Both the position numbers and the translations under genes were made by a program. The notes beneath the pieces are model-generated. The model saw only the letters and a list, made by a program, of their open reading frames with translations. It did not search any database and was not told where the DNA came from. Below are positions 17,334 to 27,187 of a DNA stretch of 64,000 nt, piece by piece. The number at the start of each line of letters is the position of its first letter. The stretch's first letter is position 1. The stretch is from Magnetaquicoccus sp039908525 (GTDB taxonomy: Bacteria; Pseudomonadota; Magnetococcia; Magnetococcales; Magnetaquicoccaceae): NCBI GenBank assembly GCA_039908525.1, contig JAMOAY010000003.1:96774-160773 (forward strand). The letters are read 5' to 3'.

Positions 17334-18290
17334 ATGAGAACACGCGTATCAAAATTGGGACTTCTTCTGGTGCCCTCCTTGTGGCTGGGACTCAGCGTGC
17401 AGGCCTGGGCAGGCGGGCCTCCGGTGGCCATGTTGACCCAGGCGCAGGGGGATGTGCAGGTCAGCAAGGATGGCAAAGAGTGGAAAAAGGTGGACCGCAA
17501 CAAGTTTCTCTTCGCGGGGTACCAGATCAAAACAGGATCGGACGGTACCGGCAAGCTGGTCAACCAGACCACCAACCTGACCCAGGAGATCGCGGCCGGC
17601 TCGCTGGTGGAGATCACCGAGACGGATGCCAAGGCGGTCTCCGGCAAACTCTCCGAGGGTGCACAGGACTCCGGCAACCTGGTCAGCGGCATTGGCCAAC
17701 GGTTCGACAAAGCACAGCGCTACACCACGGTTCGCCGCAGCGTCGAGAAAAAGTCGACCGATGTCAAATTGGATACCATTGGCGAGATCACCCTGTCGGC
17801 CACCTATCCCGATCTGGTCTGGTCCGGCATGGGCAAAGAGTACAGCTATCGCCTGGTGATCGATGGCAAGAGCCACGAGGTGCCAGCCACGGAGGCCGAT
17901 CTGGTGCGTTTCACCGTCCCCGCCCTCACGCCGGGCGAGCATGAGTACCGGGTGGATGTGGTCAAAGGCAGCGAACCGGTCTACGAGCCGAAGAAAACCG
18001 GCAAGATCAAATGGCTGAGCAAAGACGAAGAGGGCAAAATCGCGGCGGGTCTCGCCCAGATTGAAAAGACCGCCCCCGGCGACAACTTTTTCAAGGCCAG
18101 TTTCCTGGAGGACAAGGGGATTGCCGTCACCGCCATGGATCTCTACCGGAAGCACTTTGACACCTACACCGACGACACCGACATGTATCCCATGCTGATC
18201 AAGGCCTACCATGATCTGAAGCTGGAAAAGATGAAGAAAGACGGCGCGTTGAAATTGCAGGACATGCTCAAGGCGGCGGGACAGAGCTGA
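17334..18290 (+). CDS. FecR-like exported protein
   Basis: A 318-residue secreted protein with a signal peptide (LLLVPSLWLGLSVQAWAGG). Residues about 30-115 resemble a FecR domain (TQAQGDVQVSKDGKEWKKVD... FAGYQIKTG), the fold used for surface or periplasmic sensing. The rest holds a fibronectin-like beta domain (about 150-225) and a helical C-terminus with TPR-like character. A perfect GGAGG lies upstream of ATG. FecR-CHASE2 gene pairs are common in proteobacteria, and the CHASE2 cyclase follows after a terminator. The signal sensed is unknown. Confidence 0.7.
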   Translation: MRTRVSKLGLLLVPSLWLGLSVQAWAGGPPVAMLTQAQGDVQVSKDGKEWKKVDRNKFLFAGYQIKTGSDGTGKLVNQTTNLTQEIAAGSLVEITETDAKAVSGKLSEGAQDSGNLVSGIGQRFDKAQRYTTVRRSVEKKSTDVKLDTIGEITLSATYPDLVWSGMGKEYSYRLVIDGKSHEVPATEADLVRFTVPALTPGEHEYRVDVVKGSEPVYEPKKTGKIKWLSKDEEGKIAAGLAQIEKTAPGDNFFKASFLEDKGIAVTAMDLYRKHFDTYTDDTDMYPMLIKAYHDLKLEKMKKDGALKLQDMLKAAGQS

Positions 18291-18341
18291 TTGTCGCCCT
18301 TGTCTGTGGCCTGATCGCACGCGCAGCCATACCGTTGTGAG

Positions 18342-18390
18342 ACTCGACCCAAGGGGGTTTCTGCTCCCTTGGGTCGAGTTGTGCTGTTTG
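18342..18390 (+). terminator. long hairpin terminator after FecR-like gene
   Basis: ACTCGACCCAAGGG pairs with CCCTTGGGTCGAGT (14 bp) around about 10 bases, followed by a T/G-rich tail (TGTGCTGTTTG). This is one of the strongest hairpins in the window and probably ends or attenuates the upstream transcript. Confidence 0.75.
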
Positions 18391-18425
18391 AGTGTTGGAC
18401 ATTTTACAGGGGGAAACCGGGGACC

Positions 18426-20495
18426 ATGAAAAAACTTTTCAACCGCTACGATCTGTGGGCGACCATCCTGCTGTTTTTATTGGCCATCCCGGCTGAGTAT
18501 TACGAGATGTTTGCCTTGCTGGAGGAGCAGACCATCTCTTTCCGGCAACTGCTGCGCATGAGCATGGCCAAACCGGAGCAGACCCAGTTTTCCAAACAGG
18601 CGATTGTTCTGGTCAATACGGACGAGAAGTTTTTCAAGGAGTATGGCAGTTTTCCCCTGCGTCGCACCGATGTCGGCAAGATTACAGAAAATTTGCGCGC
18701 CCTGGGCGCCCGGGTGGTGGCGGTTGACATGCTGATGGATTTCCCGAGTTCCTACGGCGAGGATCCTCCTACGGCCGAATCCTTCAAGAAAGCGGGCAAC
18801 GTGATGGTGGTCTCCCAGGCCGATTTTCACAAGGACGCCTTTGTCAAACTCAACACGGCCACCCCGGTGCTGCACGCGGTGACCCAGAACGGCTATACCA
18901 ACATCGGCTCTCAGAGCGCCATTGTCACCTCCCTCTCCCGCCTGAAGGTGTACGCCTCTCTGGCCGAAAAAGAGCGGGTCTGGCCGTTTGCGGTCAAGGC
19001 TCTGGCGCTCTATCTGGGGGTGGAACCCCGTCTGGAGAACAATCTCCTCAAGCTGGGCGCCGACATCGCCGTACCCCTGGATCAGTTTGGCAATTTTTAT
19101 ATCGATTTTCCCGCCCTGCCTGCGGGCAACAAATTTTTGCATCAGTCGGCCGGTCTGAGTGCCCTGGATTTTATCAACATCGACAAACTGGATGATGATG
19201 AGCGGTTGGAGCTGAGTGCCTGGGTCAAAGACAAACTGGTGCTGGTGGGCGACACATCGGAGGTTTCCCATGACTGGTTTGACACCCCGGTGGGTATGGT
19301 ATATGGGGTAGAGATCATTGCGGATTCCATCCACACGCTGTTGCGCAATGCGCCTCTCCGGCCGGCGAACCAGCGCCTGGAGATGGCGATCACCCTCGGG
19401 ATCATGATGGCCATGCTGTTGACCGCGCGCATGACCCGTCCCGGCATTCGTTTTCTGTTTTCCTTTCTGGTGGCGGGGGGACTGGTCGCTGTGGCCACCT
19501 ACCTCTACATCCATCACGGTTTGGTCATCTCCCTTTCCTACACGCTGACGGCTGGATTCCTGAGCTTTTTGATCATCAGTCTGCGCTACTATATCCTGGA
19601 GATGGGCCAGAAACAGATGATCAAGGGGGCGTTTGGCCAGTATCTCTCCCCCAAGGTGGTGGACATTCTGGTCAAGGATCCGAGCAAGCTCAGTCTGGGG
19701 GGTGAGTCGCGGGAGATGACGGCCTTCTTCTCCGACGTGGCCGGTTTCTCCACCATCTCCGAAAAGCTGACCCCGGAAGAGCTGGTGCAGCTGCTCAACG
19801 AGTACCTGACGGCCATGTGCGATATCATCGCCCGCACCGACGGCACGGTGGACAAATTTGAAGGGGATGCCATCATCGCCTTCTGGGGTGCGCCCCTCGA
19901 CCAACCCAACCATGCCACCCTGGCCTGTTATGCCTGCATCGACATGGCCAAACATATGGTGCAGATGCGGGAGAAGCTGGTGGCCGAAGGGCGACCGCGG
20001 ATGACCGTGCGTATGGGGGTCAACTCCGGGCGCATGGTGGTGGGCAATATGGGTTCCAAGCAGCGCATGGACTACACCATCATGGGGGATGCGGTCAATC
20101 TGGCCGCCCGCCTGGAGGGGGCCAACAAATTCTACAACTCCGGCACCATGATCTCCGACGCCACCTATCAACAGGCCAAGGATCACATCGAGGCGCGGGA
20201 GCTGGATATCGTGCGGGTGGTGGGCAAAAACGAGCCGGTCACCATCTATCAACTGCTGGACCGCAAGGGCGAGTTGGATCCCACCATGGGGGAGATCCTC
20301 GCCCGCTACAACCGTGGGCGAAAGGCCTACAAGGCGAAGGATTTTGCCACCGCCCTCCGGCATTTCGAGACCATCCTGGAGTTGGATGCCAACGACGGTC
20401 CAGGCCTGACCTATATCGCCCGCTGCAAGGAGTATCTGGACAATCCGCCGCCTGCCGATTGGGATGGGGTGTTCCAGTTCACATCCAAAGGGTAA
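18426..20495 (+). CDS. CHASE2-domain adenylate/guanylate cyclase
   Basis: A 689-residue membrane class III cyclase. An N-terminal helix (residues 10-25) anchors a periplasmic CHASE2 sensor (about 30-330), then three membrane helices (about 330-400), then the cyclase domain. The catalytic core has the two metal aspartates in AFFSDVAGFSTISEKL and DKFEGDAIIAFWG, and VRMGVNSGRMVVGNMGS plus DYTIMGDAVNLAARLEG. TPR-like helices end the protein. The substrate-specifying residues were not resolved. It lies between a FecR-like gene and a kinase-like gene. Confidence 0.92.
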   Translation: MKKLFNRYDLWATILLFLLAIPAEYYEMFALLEEQTISFRQLLRMSMAKPEQTQFSKQAIVLVNTDEKFFKEYGSFPLRRTDVGKITENLRALGARVVAVDMLMDFPSSYGEDPPTAESFKKAGNVMVVSQADFHKDAFVKLNTATPVLHAVTQNGYTNIGSQSAIVTSLSRLKVYASLAEKERVWPFAVKALALYLGVEPRLENNLLKLGADIAVPLDQFGNFYIDFPALPAGNKFLHQSAGLSALDFINIDKLDDDERLELSAWVKDKLVLVGDTSEVSHDWFDTPVGMVYGVEIIADSIHTLLRNAPLRPANQRLEMAITLGIMMAMLLTARMTRPGIRFLFSFLVAGGLVAVATYLYIHHGLVISLSYTLTAGFLSFLIISLRYYILEMGQKQMIKGAFGQYLSPKVVDILVKDPSKLSLGGESREMTAFFSDVAGFSTISEKLTPEELVQLLNEYLTAMCDIIARTDGTVDKFEGDAIIAFWGAPLDQPNHATLACYACIDMAKHMVQMREKLVAEGRPRMTVRMGVNSGRMVVGNMGSKQRMDYTIMGDAVNLAARLEGANKFYNSGTMISDATYQQAKDHIEARELDIVRVVGKNEPVTIYQLLDRKGELDPTMGEILARYNRGRKAYKAKDFATALRHFETILELDANDGPGLTYIARCKEYLDNPPPADWDGVFQFTSKG

Positions 20496-20523
20496 TGGAC
20501 CATTCAGGCCGAGGCACGACATC

Positions 20524-23469
20524 GTGAAGAGTGGGTCCACGCTGGTCGACCGTTACATCATTCGGGAGGCGGGGTGCCGTACCCCATACGGCGACAGTTA
20601 CTTGGCGCAGGATACCGGTTCGGGGTTGCCGGTTGCCATTCAAACCGTTCCCCAGTGGGTCAGCGCGGAGGGGCGTTGGCTGCTGGATTTGCGCCGCAAT
20701 TTTTTGTTGCTGCGCAACCTGGACCACCCGCACATCCTCAAGATGCATGCCCTGGAGTATGATGCCGATCGGCAGATCCACTTTCTGGTGCAGGAGCATG
20801 CGCCCGGGGTCACCCTGCTGGAGTACCGTCTCTCCCGACCGGGGCAGACGGTGGCGTTGGCGGACGCCCTGGCGATCTGCCGGCAGATCGCCGATGGACT
20901 GGACCATGCCCACCGCTCTCTTTTGCACCGCAGCATCCGCCCGGACAATGTCATCCTGACGCCGGAGGGTCACGTCAAGCTGTGCCGTTTTGATCTGCTG
21001 CCCAGCGAGGCACGGCAACAGTTGCGCGGCGCTGCCGACTGGGATTGCACCCAACCGGATGCCCGGGTCTCCTGTTACATGGCGCCCGAGCAGTTGACCG
21101 ACCCCCTCTCCAGTTCGGTGGCCTCTGACCTGTGGGGGCTGGCGGTGCTGTTCTACGAGATGGTCTCGGGCAGACTGCCCTTTGATGGGGCCGGGCCTGA
21201 ACAGCTGGCGCGACAGATCCATGCGCAGGCGTTGTTGCCAATCCCCCGGCTGGGAAAGCGGCGCAACCGGGTGTTGGCACGTGCCTTTGCCCGGGATCCA
21301 GGCCAGCGATTTCCCTCTGCCATGGCCTTCGTGGAGGGGTTGGAGAGTCCGTGGTCGTCCCGCCCGGTGGCGGGTGCCCGCTACATGCTGACGGTGACCC
21401 TGACCTTGATGCTGCTGGTGGGTGGCTTGGCCTGGAGTCTGCTGAGGCCCGTCCCTGTGGCCATGCCAATCCCGGCGCCACTCGACAACCCCCACCCTCT
21501 CTCCCAACCGGATGCGGATGCAGAGCCGTTGGTGACCCCTGACCTGAAGAAGAGCCTGTTGTTGCAAATAGAGAGCCGTCCAACGGCTGCCGCCGTGGTT
21601 CTGGATGGCAAGCGGCTGGGGGTGACCCCGTTTACGGTGGGCCGTGTGGCGCCGGGAGCCTACCATCTCTGGTTGGAAAAAAGCGGTTTCAAGCCGGTGG
21701 ACATGGAGCTGGATCTGACCCAGGATACCATTGTCAGCATGAATCTTGACCCGCTTGCCGGATCGCCGGCGACGGCAGAGTCGCCCAAACCGACCGAAGG
21801 CGCCGACAACACCCCGACCTCCTCCCTTCCAGCAACTCCCCCGCCCGCCCAGGAGGTGATGGCGGCCACCCCATCTCCAATCAACAAGCCCCTGGAGGTC
21901 CAGCCTGTTCAAGAGCTGCCGAACCTCCCCCCCATGACAAAAGGTGCGCTGCCCGCCGTGGCCGGTGAGGCAACGGCGCTCCAGGAAGCGCCGTTGCCGG
22001 GGGAGACAGGTGTGGCGGGGGTGATGGAAACGACCAGGGGGCCGGGCACCCCCCAGCCTGCTGCTTCCGTGCCGGACCCCATGCGGGCAGAACAGTTGCG
22101 CAGCCTGTTGCAGGGGGCAGAACAGGATGTACAGGCCGGTCGTCTGACGCTGCCCAAGGGCAAAAGTGCGGCGGAAAAATATCAGGCCATTCTGCGCATG
22201 GAGCCCAGCCATCCCGAGGCGCGTGAGGGGTTGGTGCGCCTGACCAACCAGTTATTGGCAATGGCCGGTGAAGCGATCAAGGCGGGCCATTTGACCCAGC
22301 CAGCGGGACGCAATGCCTGTGAGAAGCTGTCATCCGTCCTGTCGATCGATCCGCAACATCCTGAATTCGGACGCTACATAGAGCAGTTGGTGGCCCGTTA
22401 TCTGCCCCTGGCCAAGGGGGAGCAGCACCCCCAGCCGATCGTTACCCTGTTGGACCGTGGGGTGGCTGCGCGTCCAGAAGACCCTCTGATTGCCGCAGCC
22501 CGGAAAGCCTTGTCGTTGCCACAACCGGAACAGTCGAGCCAATCCAGGAGTGGCAACGGTGCGGCGGCGCAACACATGCTGACTCTCCGCGCCGAGTCGG
22601 GCACCGCCGACCCGGCATCTGCCATGGCAGAACGATCTCTTCCGGAACGACTGGCGCTCCATGGTGCGGCGACCGGGCCGGAGAGTCCCGTGACTACCCT
22701 CTCCCAACCCGACACGACAGAACAGAAAAGCTGGCGTGAACCGATCACCGGGCTGCTTTTTTCCTGGATTGAACAGGGCTGTTTTCAGATGGGCAGCACC
22801 CAGGGCGATGCCGAGGAGGCGCCGATTCACCCGGTCTGTCTGAGCGGTTTTTGGATCGGGCGCCACGAGGTGACGCAAGGCGCCTGGCAACGGCTCATGG
22901 AGGAGGCCAACCCGTCTCAGTTTCAAAAAGGCGCGGAGTTCCCGGTGGATTCGGTCAGCTGGGAGATGAGCCAACGGTTCATCCAACGGCTCAACGCCCG
23001 CAGCGGTCTCCGTTTCCGGCTGCCCACCGAGGCAGAGTGGGAGTACAGCTGCCGTGCCGGCAGTCAGACGCCGTTTCATTTTGGCAACTCCATTCACGCC
23101 GGCAAGGCCAACTTCAATGGGGAGCGGGATTTTGGCGATGGCCCCAAGGGGCACTATGTCGGCAGCACGGTGGCGGTCGCTTCCTACCCGGCCAACCGTT
23201 TTGGGCTGTTTGACATGCATGGCAATGTCTATGAGTGGGTCGCGGACGTTTTCCGGCCCGGCTACTACAAAGAGTCTCCTCCCAACAACCCGCTGGCCGC
23301 CCCGGCCAAGACGAACGGGACGGAGCGGATCCAACATATCCTGCGGGGGGGCGCCTGGTACAGCACGCCCCACCATCTGCGCTGTGCTGCCCGTTATCGA
23401 CACGACCCGGAGCGCGGGGCCGTGGACTCCGGACATGGTTTCCGTCTGTTGCGGGAGGCAGCCCCCTGA
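20524..23469 (+). CDS. degenerate kinase-PEGA-formylglycine-enzyme-like fusion protein
   Basis: A 981-residue single-pass membrane protein. Residues about 10-275 form a protein-kinase fold, but catalytic positions look lost: VAIK is VAIQ, HRD is HRS (LLHRSIRPDNV) and DFG is RFD (KLCRFDLL). A membrane helix follows near 290-310. A PEGA domain (about 345-415; RPTAAAVVLDGKRLGVTPF) and a Pro-rich linker with two TPR-like segments (about 525-670) come next. The C-terminal 240 residues are a formylglycine-generating-enzyme-like domain (GCFQMGSTQGDAEEAP, GRHEVTQGAW, RLPTEAEWEY, GNVYEWVADVF, RGGAWYS). The GTG start at 20524 is uncertain. Confidence 0.85.
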   Translation: MKSGSTLVDRYIIREAGCRTPYGDSYLAQDTGSGLPVAIQTVPQWVSAEGRWLLDLRRNFLLLRNLDHPHILKMHALEYDADRQIHFLVQEHAPGVTLLEYRLSRPGQTVALADALAICRQIADGLDHAHRSLLHRSIRPDNVILTPEGHVKLCRFDLLPSEARQQLRGAADWDCTQPDARVSCYMAPEQLTDPLSSSVASDLWGLAVLFYEMVSGRLPFDGAGPEQLARQIHAQALLPIPRLGKRRNRVLARAFARDPGQRFPSAMAFVEGLESPWSSRPVAGARYMLTVTLTLMLLVGGLAWSLLRPVPVAMPIPAPLDNPHPLSQPDADAEPLVTPDLKKSLLLQIESRPTAAAVVLDGKRLGVTPFTVGRVAPGAYHLWLEKSGFKPVDMELDLTQDTIVSMNLDPLAGSPATAESPKPTEGADNTPTSSLPATPPPAQEVMAATPSPINKPLEVQPVQELPNLPPMTKGALPAVAGEATALQEAPLPGETGVAGVMETTRGPGTPQPAASVPDPMRAEQLRSLLQGAEQDVQAGRLTLPKGKSAAEKYQAILRMEPSHPEAREGLVRLTNQLLAMAGEAIKAGHLTQPAGRNACEKLSSVLSIDPQHPEFGRYIEQLVARYLPLAKGEQHPQPIVTLLDRGVAARPEDPLIAAARKALSLPQPEQSSQSRSGNGAAAQHMLTLRAESGTADPASAMAERSLPERLALHGAATGPESPVTTLSQPDTTEQKSWREPITGLLFSWIEQGCFQMGSTQGDAEEAPIHPVCLSGFWIGRHEVTQGAWQRLMEEANPSQFQKGAEFPVDSVSWEMSQRFIQRLNARSGLRFRLPTEAEWEYSCRAGSQTPFHFGNSIHAGKANFNGERDFGDGPKGHYVGSTVAVASYPANRFGLFDMHGNVYEWVADVFRPGYYKESPPNNPLAAPAKTNGTERIQHILRGGAWYSTPHHLRCAARYRHDPERGAVDSGHGFRLLREAAP

Positions 23470-26141
23470 TGGGCGGGACACGCACCCCCGAGACGCCTCA
23501 CACCCCCATGATCGCCCAGTATCTGACCATCAAGGCGGAACATCCCGATGCCCTGTTGTTTTACCGCATGGGAGATTTTTACGAACTCTTTTTCGAGGAC
23601 GCCCAAAAGGCTGCCCCCATTCTGGACATTCTGCTGACCCAGCGCGGCCAAAGTGCCGGCCAGCCGATTCCCATGGCCGGGGTTCCGGTGCGCTCGGTGG
23701 AGCTGTATCTGCGCAAGGCGATCGAGGCGGGCTGTACGGTGGCCATCTGCGAGCAGATGGAGCCCGCCGGCCAGAGCAAGGGACCGGTGCTGCGGGAGGT
23801 ACGGCGGATCATCACCCGCGGCACCCTGACCGAGGAGCATCTGCTGCAGCCCCAGGCCAACAATTTTCTGGTGGCCCTGGCCCCCGGCCCCGCTGCTGCG
23901 GAGACGGCCCGTCTGCGAAAGCAGAGACGGGAACCGAGAGGTGAGGCGTTCGGCCTGGCGGCGTTGGATCTTTCGACGGGTGAGTTTCAGGTGGGCGAGA
24001 CGGATGACTGGGACCAGACCCTGGCGGCACTTTCCGCCCTGAACCCTGCCGAGCTGGTCATCCCCGAAGGCTGGGAGCCACCCCCGGAGCTGCTGGGCCT
24101 GCAACCGCTGCTGACCCGACGGGGCGCCTGGGAGTTTGATCCGCAGCAGGCGGCATTGGTACTGACAGAGCAGTTGCGCACGGTGAGTCTGGCAGCCTTC
24201 GATATCGAACAGGCACCCCGCTGTCAGGCGGCTGCGGGGGCCCTGATCGCCTACTGTCGGGAGACCCAGAAGGGGGCCTTGCGCCATATCACCGGTCTGA
24301 CCCGCACCCGCCCCCATGAGTTCCTGATTCTGGATGATACCTGTCGCCGCAATCTGGAGCTGAACGGCAACCTGCGGGACGGGGGACGGGCCAACACCCT
24401 GCTGGGCGTGCTGGATACCACGCTGACGGCCCCTGGCAGCCGCCTGTTGTCCCAATGGCTCAACCGGCCGTTGCAGTCGCTGGCGGCCATTGGCGCCCGC
24501 CAGGCCGGGGTCGCCTGGTTGCTGGCCGATACCGGACAGCGGCAGGAGCTGCGCACGCTGTTGCGGGGCATACACGATCTGGAACGGTTGACGGGGCGCA
24601 TCGCCATGGGGCGTGCCTCCCCCAGGGATATGGGGGCCCTGCGCACCACGCTGGCACGACTGCCACTGCTGATCGGGATTTTGCAGGACGGGGAGCATGG
24701 AGACGGCCTGCCCGTACTGCTGACCACCCTTCGGGAGGGGTTGACCGGGCATGAACAGCTGCTGGAGCGCTTGCAGAGCACCCTGGCGGAGGAGTTGCCC
24801 GCCCTGTTGCGGGATGGGGGGGTCATTCGCGGTGGGGTGCACGCCGAACTCGACACGGTGCGGGAGTTGGCTCTGGATGGCAAGGGGTACCTGCTCCGCC
24901 TGGAGACCCAGGAGCGGCAGGAGACCGGGATCAGCACACTCAAAATTCGCCATCACCGCACCTTCGGCTACAGCATTGAAGTCAGCCATGCCCAGCGCCA
25001 CAAAGTACCTTACAAGTATCAGCAGACCCAGACCATGACCCACGCGGCCCGCTACATCACCCCCGAGTTGAAGGAGTATGAGGAGCAGATTCTCACGGCG
25101 GAGGAGCGGTTGGCCATCCTGGAAGGGGAGCTGTTTGAGGCTTTGTGCCGGGAGGTGACGGGGCATGCGGCGGCACTGCAGCAGACGGCCGCCGCCCTGG
25201 CCACCCTGGATGTACTGGCCTCGTTTGCGGAAACGGCCTATCAGCGTCACTACCGATGCCCGGAGGTCCACGAGGGGGGCCGCATCTCCATCCGCCAGGG
25301 TCGCCACCCGGTGGTGGAGGCGGCCCTGGCCACCGGAGAGTTTGTGGCCAACGACACCGAGCTGGACAGTCACGAACGGCGCATCGCCTTGATCACGGGG
25401 CCCAACATGGCGGGCAAATCCACCTACATGCGGCAGGTCGCCCTGATCGTGCTGCTGGCTCATACAGGCTCTTTTGTCCCGGCCGAGCAGGCGGTCATCG
25501 GGCTGACCGATCGCATCTTTACCCGTGTCGGCGCCAGTGACGATCTGGCGGGTGGGCGTTCCACCTTCATGGTGGAGATGACCGAGACCGCGCATATTCT
25601 GCATCATGCCGGGCCCCGTTCCCTGGTCTTGCTGGATGAGATCGGGCGGGGTACCTCCACCCAGGATGGGCTGTCCATCGCGTGGGCGGTCATCGAGGGG
25701 ATGGATGCCCGCTGCCGTTCCCGCACCCTGTTTGCCACCCATTTTCACGAGCTGACCGAGCTGGAGCGGTTGATACCCGGCGTGATCAACTACACGGTGG
25801 AGGTCAAGGATGATCCGATCCGGCCTCTGTTCCTGCACACCATCATTCGGGGTGCGGCAGACCGTTCATATGGCATCCACGTGGCGGAGTGGGCCGGCAT
25901 CCCCCGACCGGTGATCGAACGGGCCAAAGCGTTGCTGGAACAGCTGAAGGCCCCTGCGCCCAGCCAGCCAGGTCGGCGCACGCCGCCGCCCAGAAAACCG
26001 GCTCCTCAGGTGCAGTTAAGCCTGTTCGCCGACCCTGTCGCCGAGGCGATCATCCAGGCGTTGACACGCGTCGATCCCAACGAGCTGAGCCCCAAACAGG
26101 CGCTGGAGTTGTTGTTTCAGTGGAAGACACAGCTGCGTTGA
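23469..26141 (+). CDS. mutS: DNA mismatch repair protein MutS
   Basis: An 890-residue mismatch-recognition ATPase, a normal length. The N-terminal mismatch-binding domain has the Phe-X-Glu motif in MGDFYELFFEDA (wedge residues F and E). Connector, lever and clamp domains follow. The ATPase has Walker A GPNMAGKSTYMRQ, FTRVGASDDLAGGRSTFMVE, Walker B LVLLDEIGRGTSTQDG and the family ATHFHEL. The C-terminal tail (LSLFADPVAEAI) carries the usual tetramer region. Its ATG overlaps the TGA of the previous gene. No mutL is nearby. Confidence 0.97.
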   Translation: MGGTRTPETPHTPMIAQYLTIKAEHPDALLFYRMGDFYELFFEDAQKAAPILDILLTQRGQSAGQPIPMAGVPVRSVELYLRKAIEAGCTVAICEQMEPAGQSKGPVLREVRRIITRGTLTEEHLLQPQANNFLVALAPGPAAAETARLRKQRREPRGEAFGLAALDLSTGEFQVGETDDWDQTLAALSALNPAELVIPEGWEPPPELLGLQPLLTRRGAWEFDPQQAALVLTEQLRTVSLAAFDIEQAPRCQAAAGALIAYCRETQKGALRHITGLTRTRPHEFLILDDTCRRNLELNGNLRDGGRANTLLGVLDTTLTAPGSRLLSQWLNRPLQSLAAIGARQAGVAWLLADTGQRQELRTLLRGIHDLERLTGRIAMGRASPRDMGALRTTLARLPLLIGILQDGEHGDGLPVLLTTLREGLTGHEQLLERLQSTLAEELPALLRDGGVIRGGVHAELDTVRELALDGKGYLLRLETQERQETGISTLKIRHHRTFGYSIEVSHAQRHKVPYKYQQTQTMTHAARYITPELKEYEEQILTAEERLAILEGELFEALCREVTGHAAALQQTAAALATLDVLASFAETAYQRHYRCPEVHEGGRISIRQGRHPVVEAALATGEFVANDTELDSHERRIALITGPNMAGKSTYMRQVALIVLLAHTGSFVPAEQAVIGLTDRIFTRVGASDDLAGGRSTFMVEMTETAHILHHAGPRSLVLLDEIGRGTSTQDGLSIAWAVIEGMDARCRSRTLFATHFHELTELERLIPGVINYTVEVKDDPIRPLFLHTIIRGAADRSYGIHVAEWAGIPRPVIERAKALLEQLKAPAPSQPGRRTPPPRKPAPQVQLSLFADPVAEAIIQALTRVDPNELSPKQALELLFQWKTQLR

Positions 26142-26194
26142 GCCGTGGGAGTCGGGAAAAGCTTGCCCCCCACGATCTCCCCGAGGGGTGTCGG

Positions 26195-27187
26195 TCATGG
26201 CAAGAGGATCCCGGCACGTTCCATGATTTTCCGCGTCAGCGTCTTGAAATCCTGATAGGCATCCTGAACCCCGCCATAATGTGAGCCAATGGCCCCATCC
26301 GCTGGTTTCAAGTGGAAGATGGGTTTTTGTACCTCCTGCGCCATGGGCATGAGGCTGCGGTAGTGTTTGAGCATGGCAATGCAGTGCGGGTCGTTGGCAA
26401 CGGACGGAACATCCGCGTCCTGCACGTTCAAGACCGCCTCGTGATATGTCTCCGGAATGCGTGCGATCCAACGCTCATACGCCTTGACGGGCCGACCGGA
26501 CCGGATGGAGTGCATCATGATGATGTATCCCAGAGGCTCCATCTGTCCCGTGGGCAGCAACAGGTCAGGATCGGGATTTTTTGTCAGCCGATCCTGCCAA
26601 CCTTGCCGCCAATCTCGCAACGAAGGCCCCAGGTTGCGCAACCCCTGCAAGGAGTACAGGTCGGGTCCCAGGGGAATCACCACGCAATCAGAGGCAATCA
26701 GGGCCGAGCGGTTGATGGCTCCCAGATTGGGACCCAGATCCACCAGGATCACCTGTGCGCGATGCTCCGTTGCGCCCCGTTGCAGTACACGCCAAAAAGC
26801 GGAGATGACACGAAAAGAACGTTCGTCCCGATCAAGGCACTTGGGCCAAACCTGGGAGAGATCGTCCTCGAATCGAGAAAGGGCCATGTCACCCAAAATC
26901 AGGGCTAGGCGATCACCCATCCGCTCCAGGTGCGGGGCAGACAGATCGCCAACCCCGCGTTGCAATGGACGAATCGATCCGTAGATCGTGGAGGCATTGT
27001 GTTCTTGCAAAAGCTCTTCCAGCCGATCATCATCCAGAAAAGCGGTGGAAAGGTTGCCTTGTGGGTCCAGGTCGGCGGCTACCACCCGAATCCCCAGATC
27101 CGACATCATCCACGCCACGTGATACACCAGAGATGTCTTACCAACACCACCCTTATTATTAAAAAAGGCCACGACAGGTATACTCAT
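26195..27187 (-). CDS. ParA-family ATPase downstream of the AlbA_2 protein
   Basis: A 330-residue partition-type ATPase. Walker A is FFNNKGGVGKTSL, with ADLDPQGNLST and Walker B VILVDLGPNLGA. It is longer than the 11489 ParA, with extra C-terminal helices including SHYGGVQDAYQDFKTLTRKI. Its start overlaps the AlbA_2 stop by 4 bases (translational coupling). The pair is read from the same strand as the magnetosome operon and directly follows the last mamF-like gene. It could participate in cargo or plasmid-type positioning; no ParB partner is seen. Confidence 0.88.
   Translation of the reverse strand: MSIPVVAFFNNKGGVGKTSLVYHVAWMMSDLGIRVVAADLDPQGNLSTAFLDDDRLEELLQEHNASTIYGSIRPLQRGVGDLSAPHLERMGDRLALILGDMALSRFEDDLSQVWPKCLDRDERSFRVISAFWRVLQRGATEHRAQVILVDLGPNLGAINRSALIASDCVVIPLGPDLYSLQGLRNLGPSLRDWRQGWQDRLTKNPDPDLLLPTGQMEPLGYIIMMHSIRSGRPVKAYERWIARIPETYHEAVLNVQDADVPSVANDPHCIAMLKHYRSLMPMAQEVQKPIFHLKPADGAIGSHYGGVQDAYQDFKTLTRKIMERAGILLP

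Noticed and set aside
18477..20540. 687-codon minus-strand frame across the CHASE2 cyclase
   Set aside because: Opposite strand has complete cyclase motifs; this is a shadow frame.
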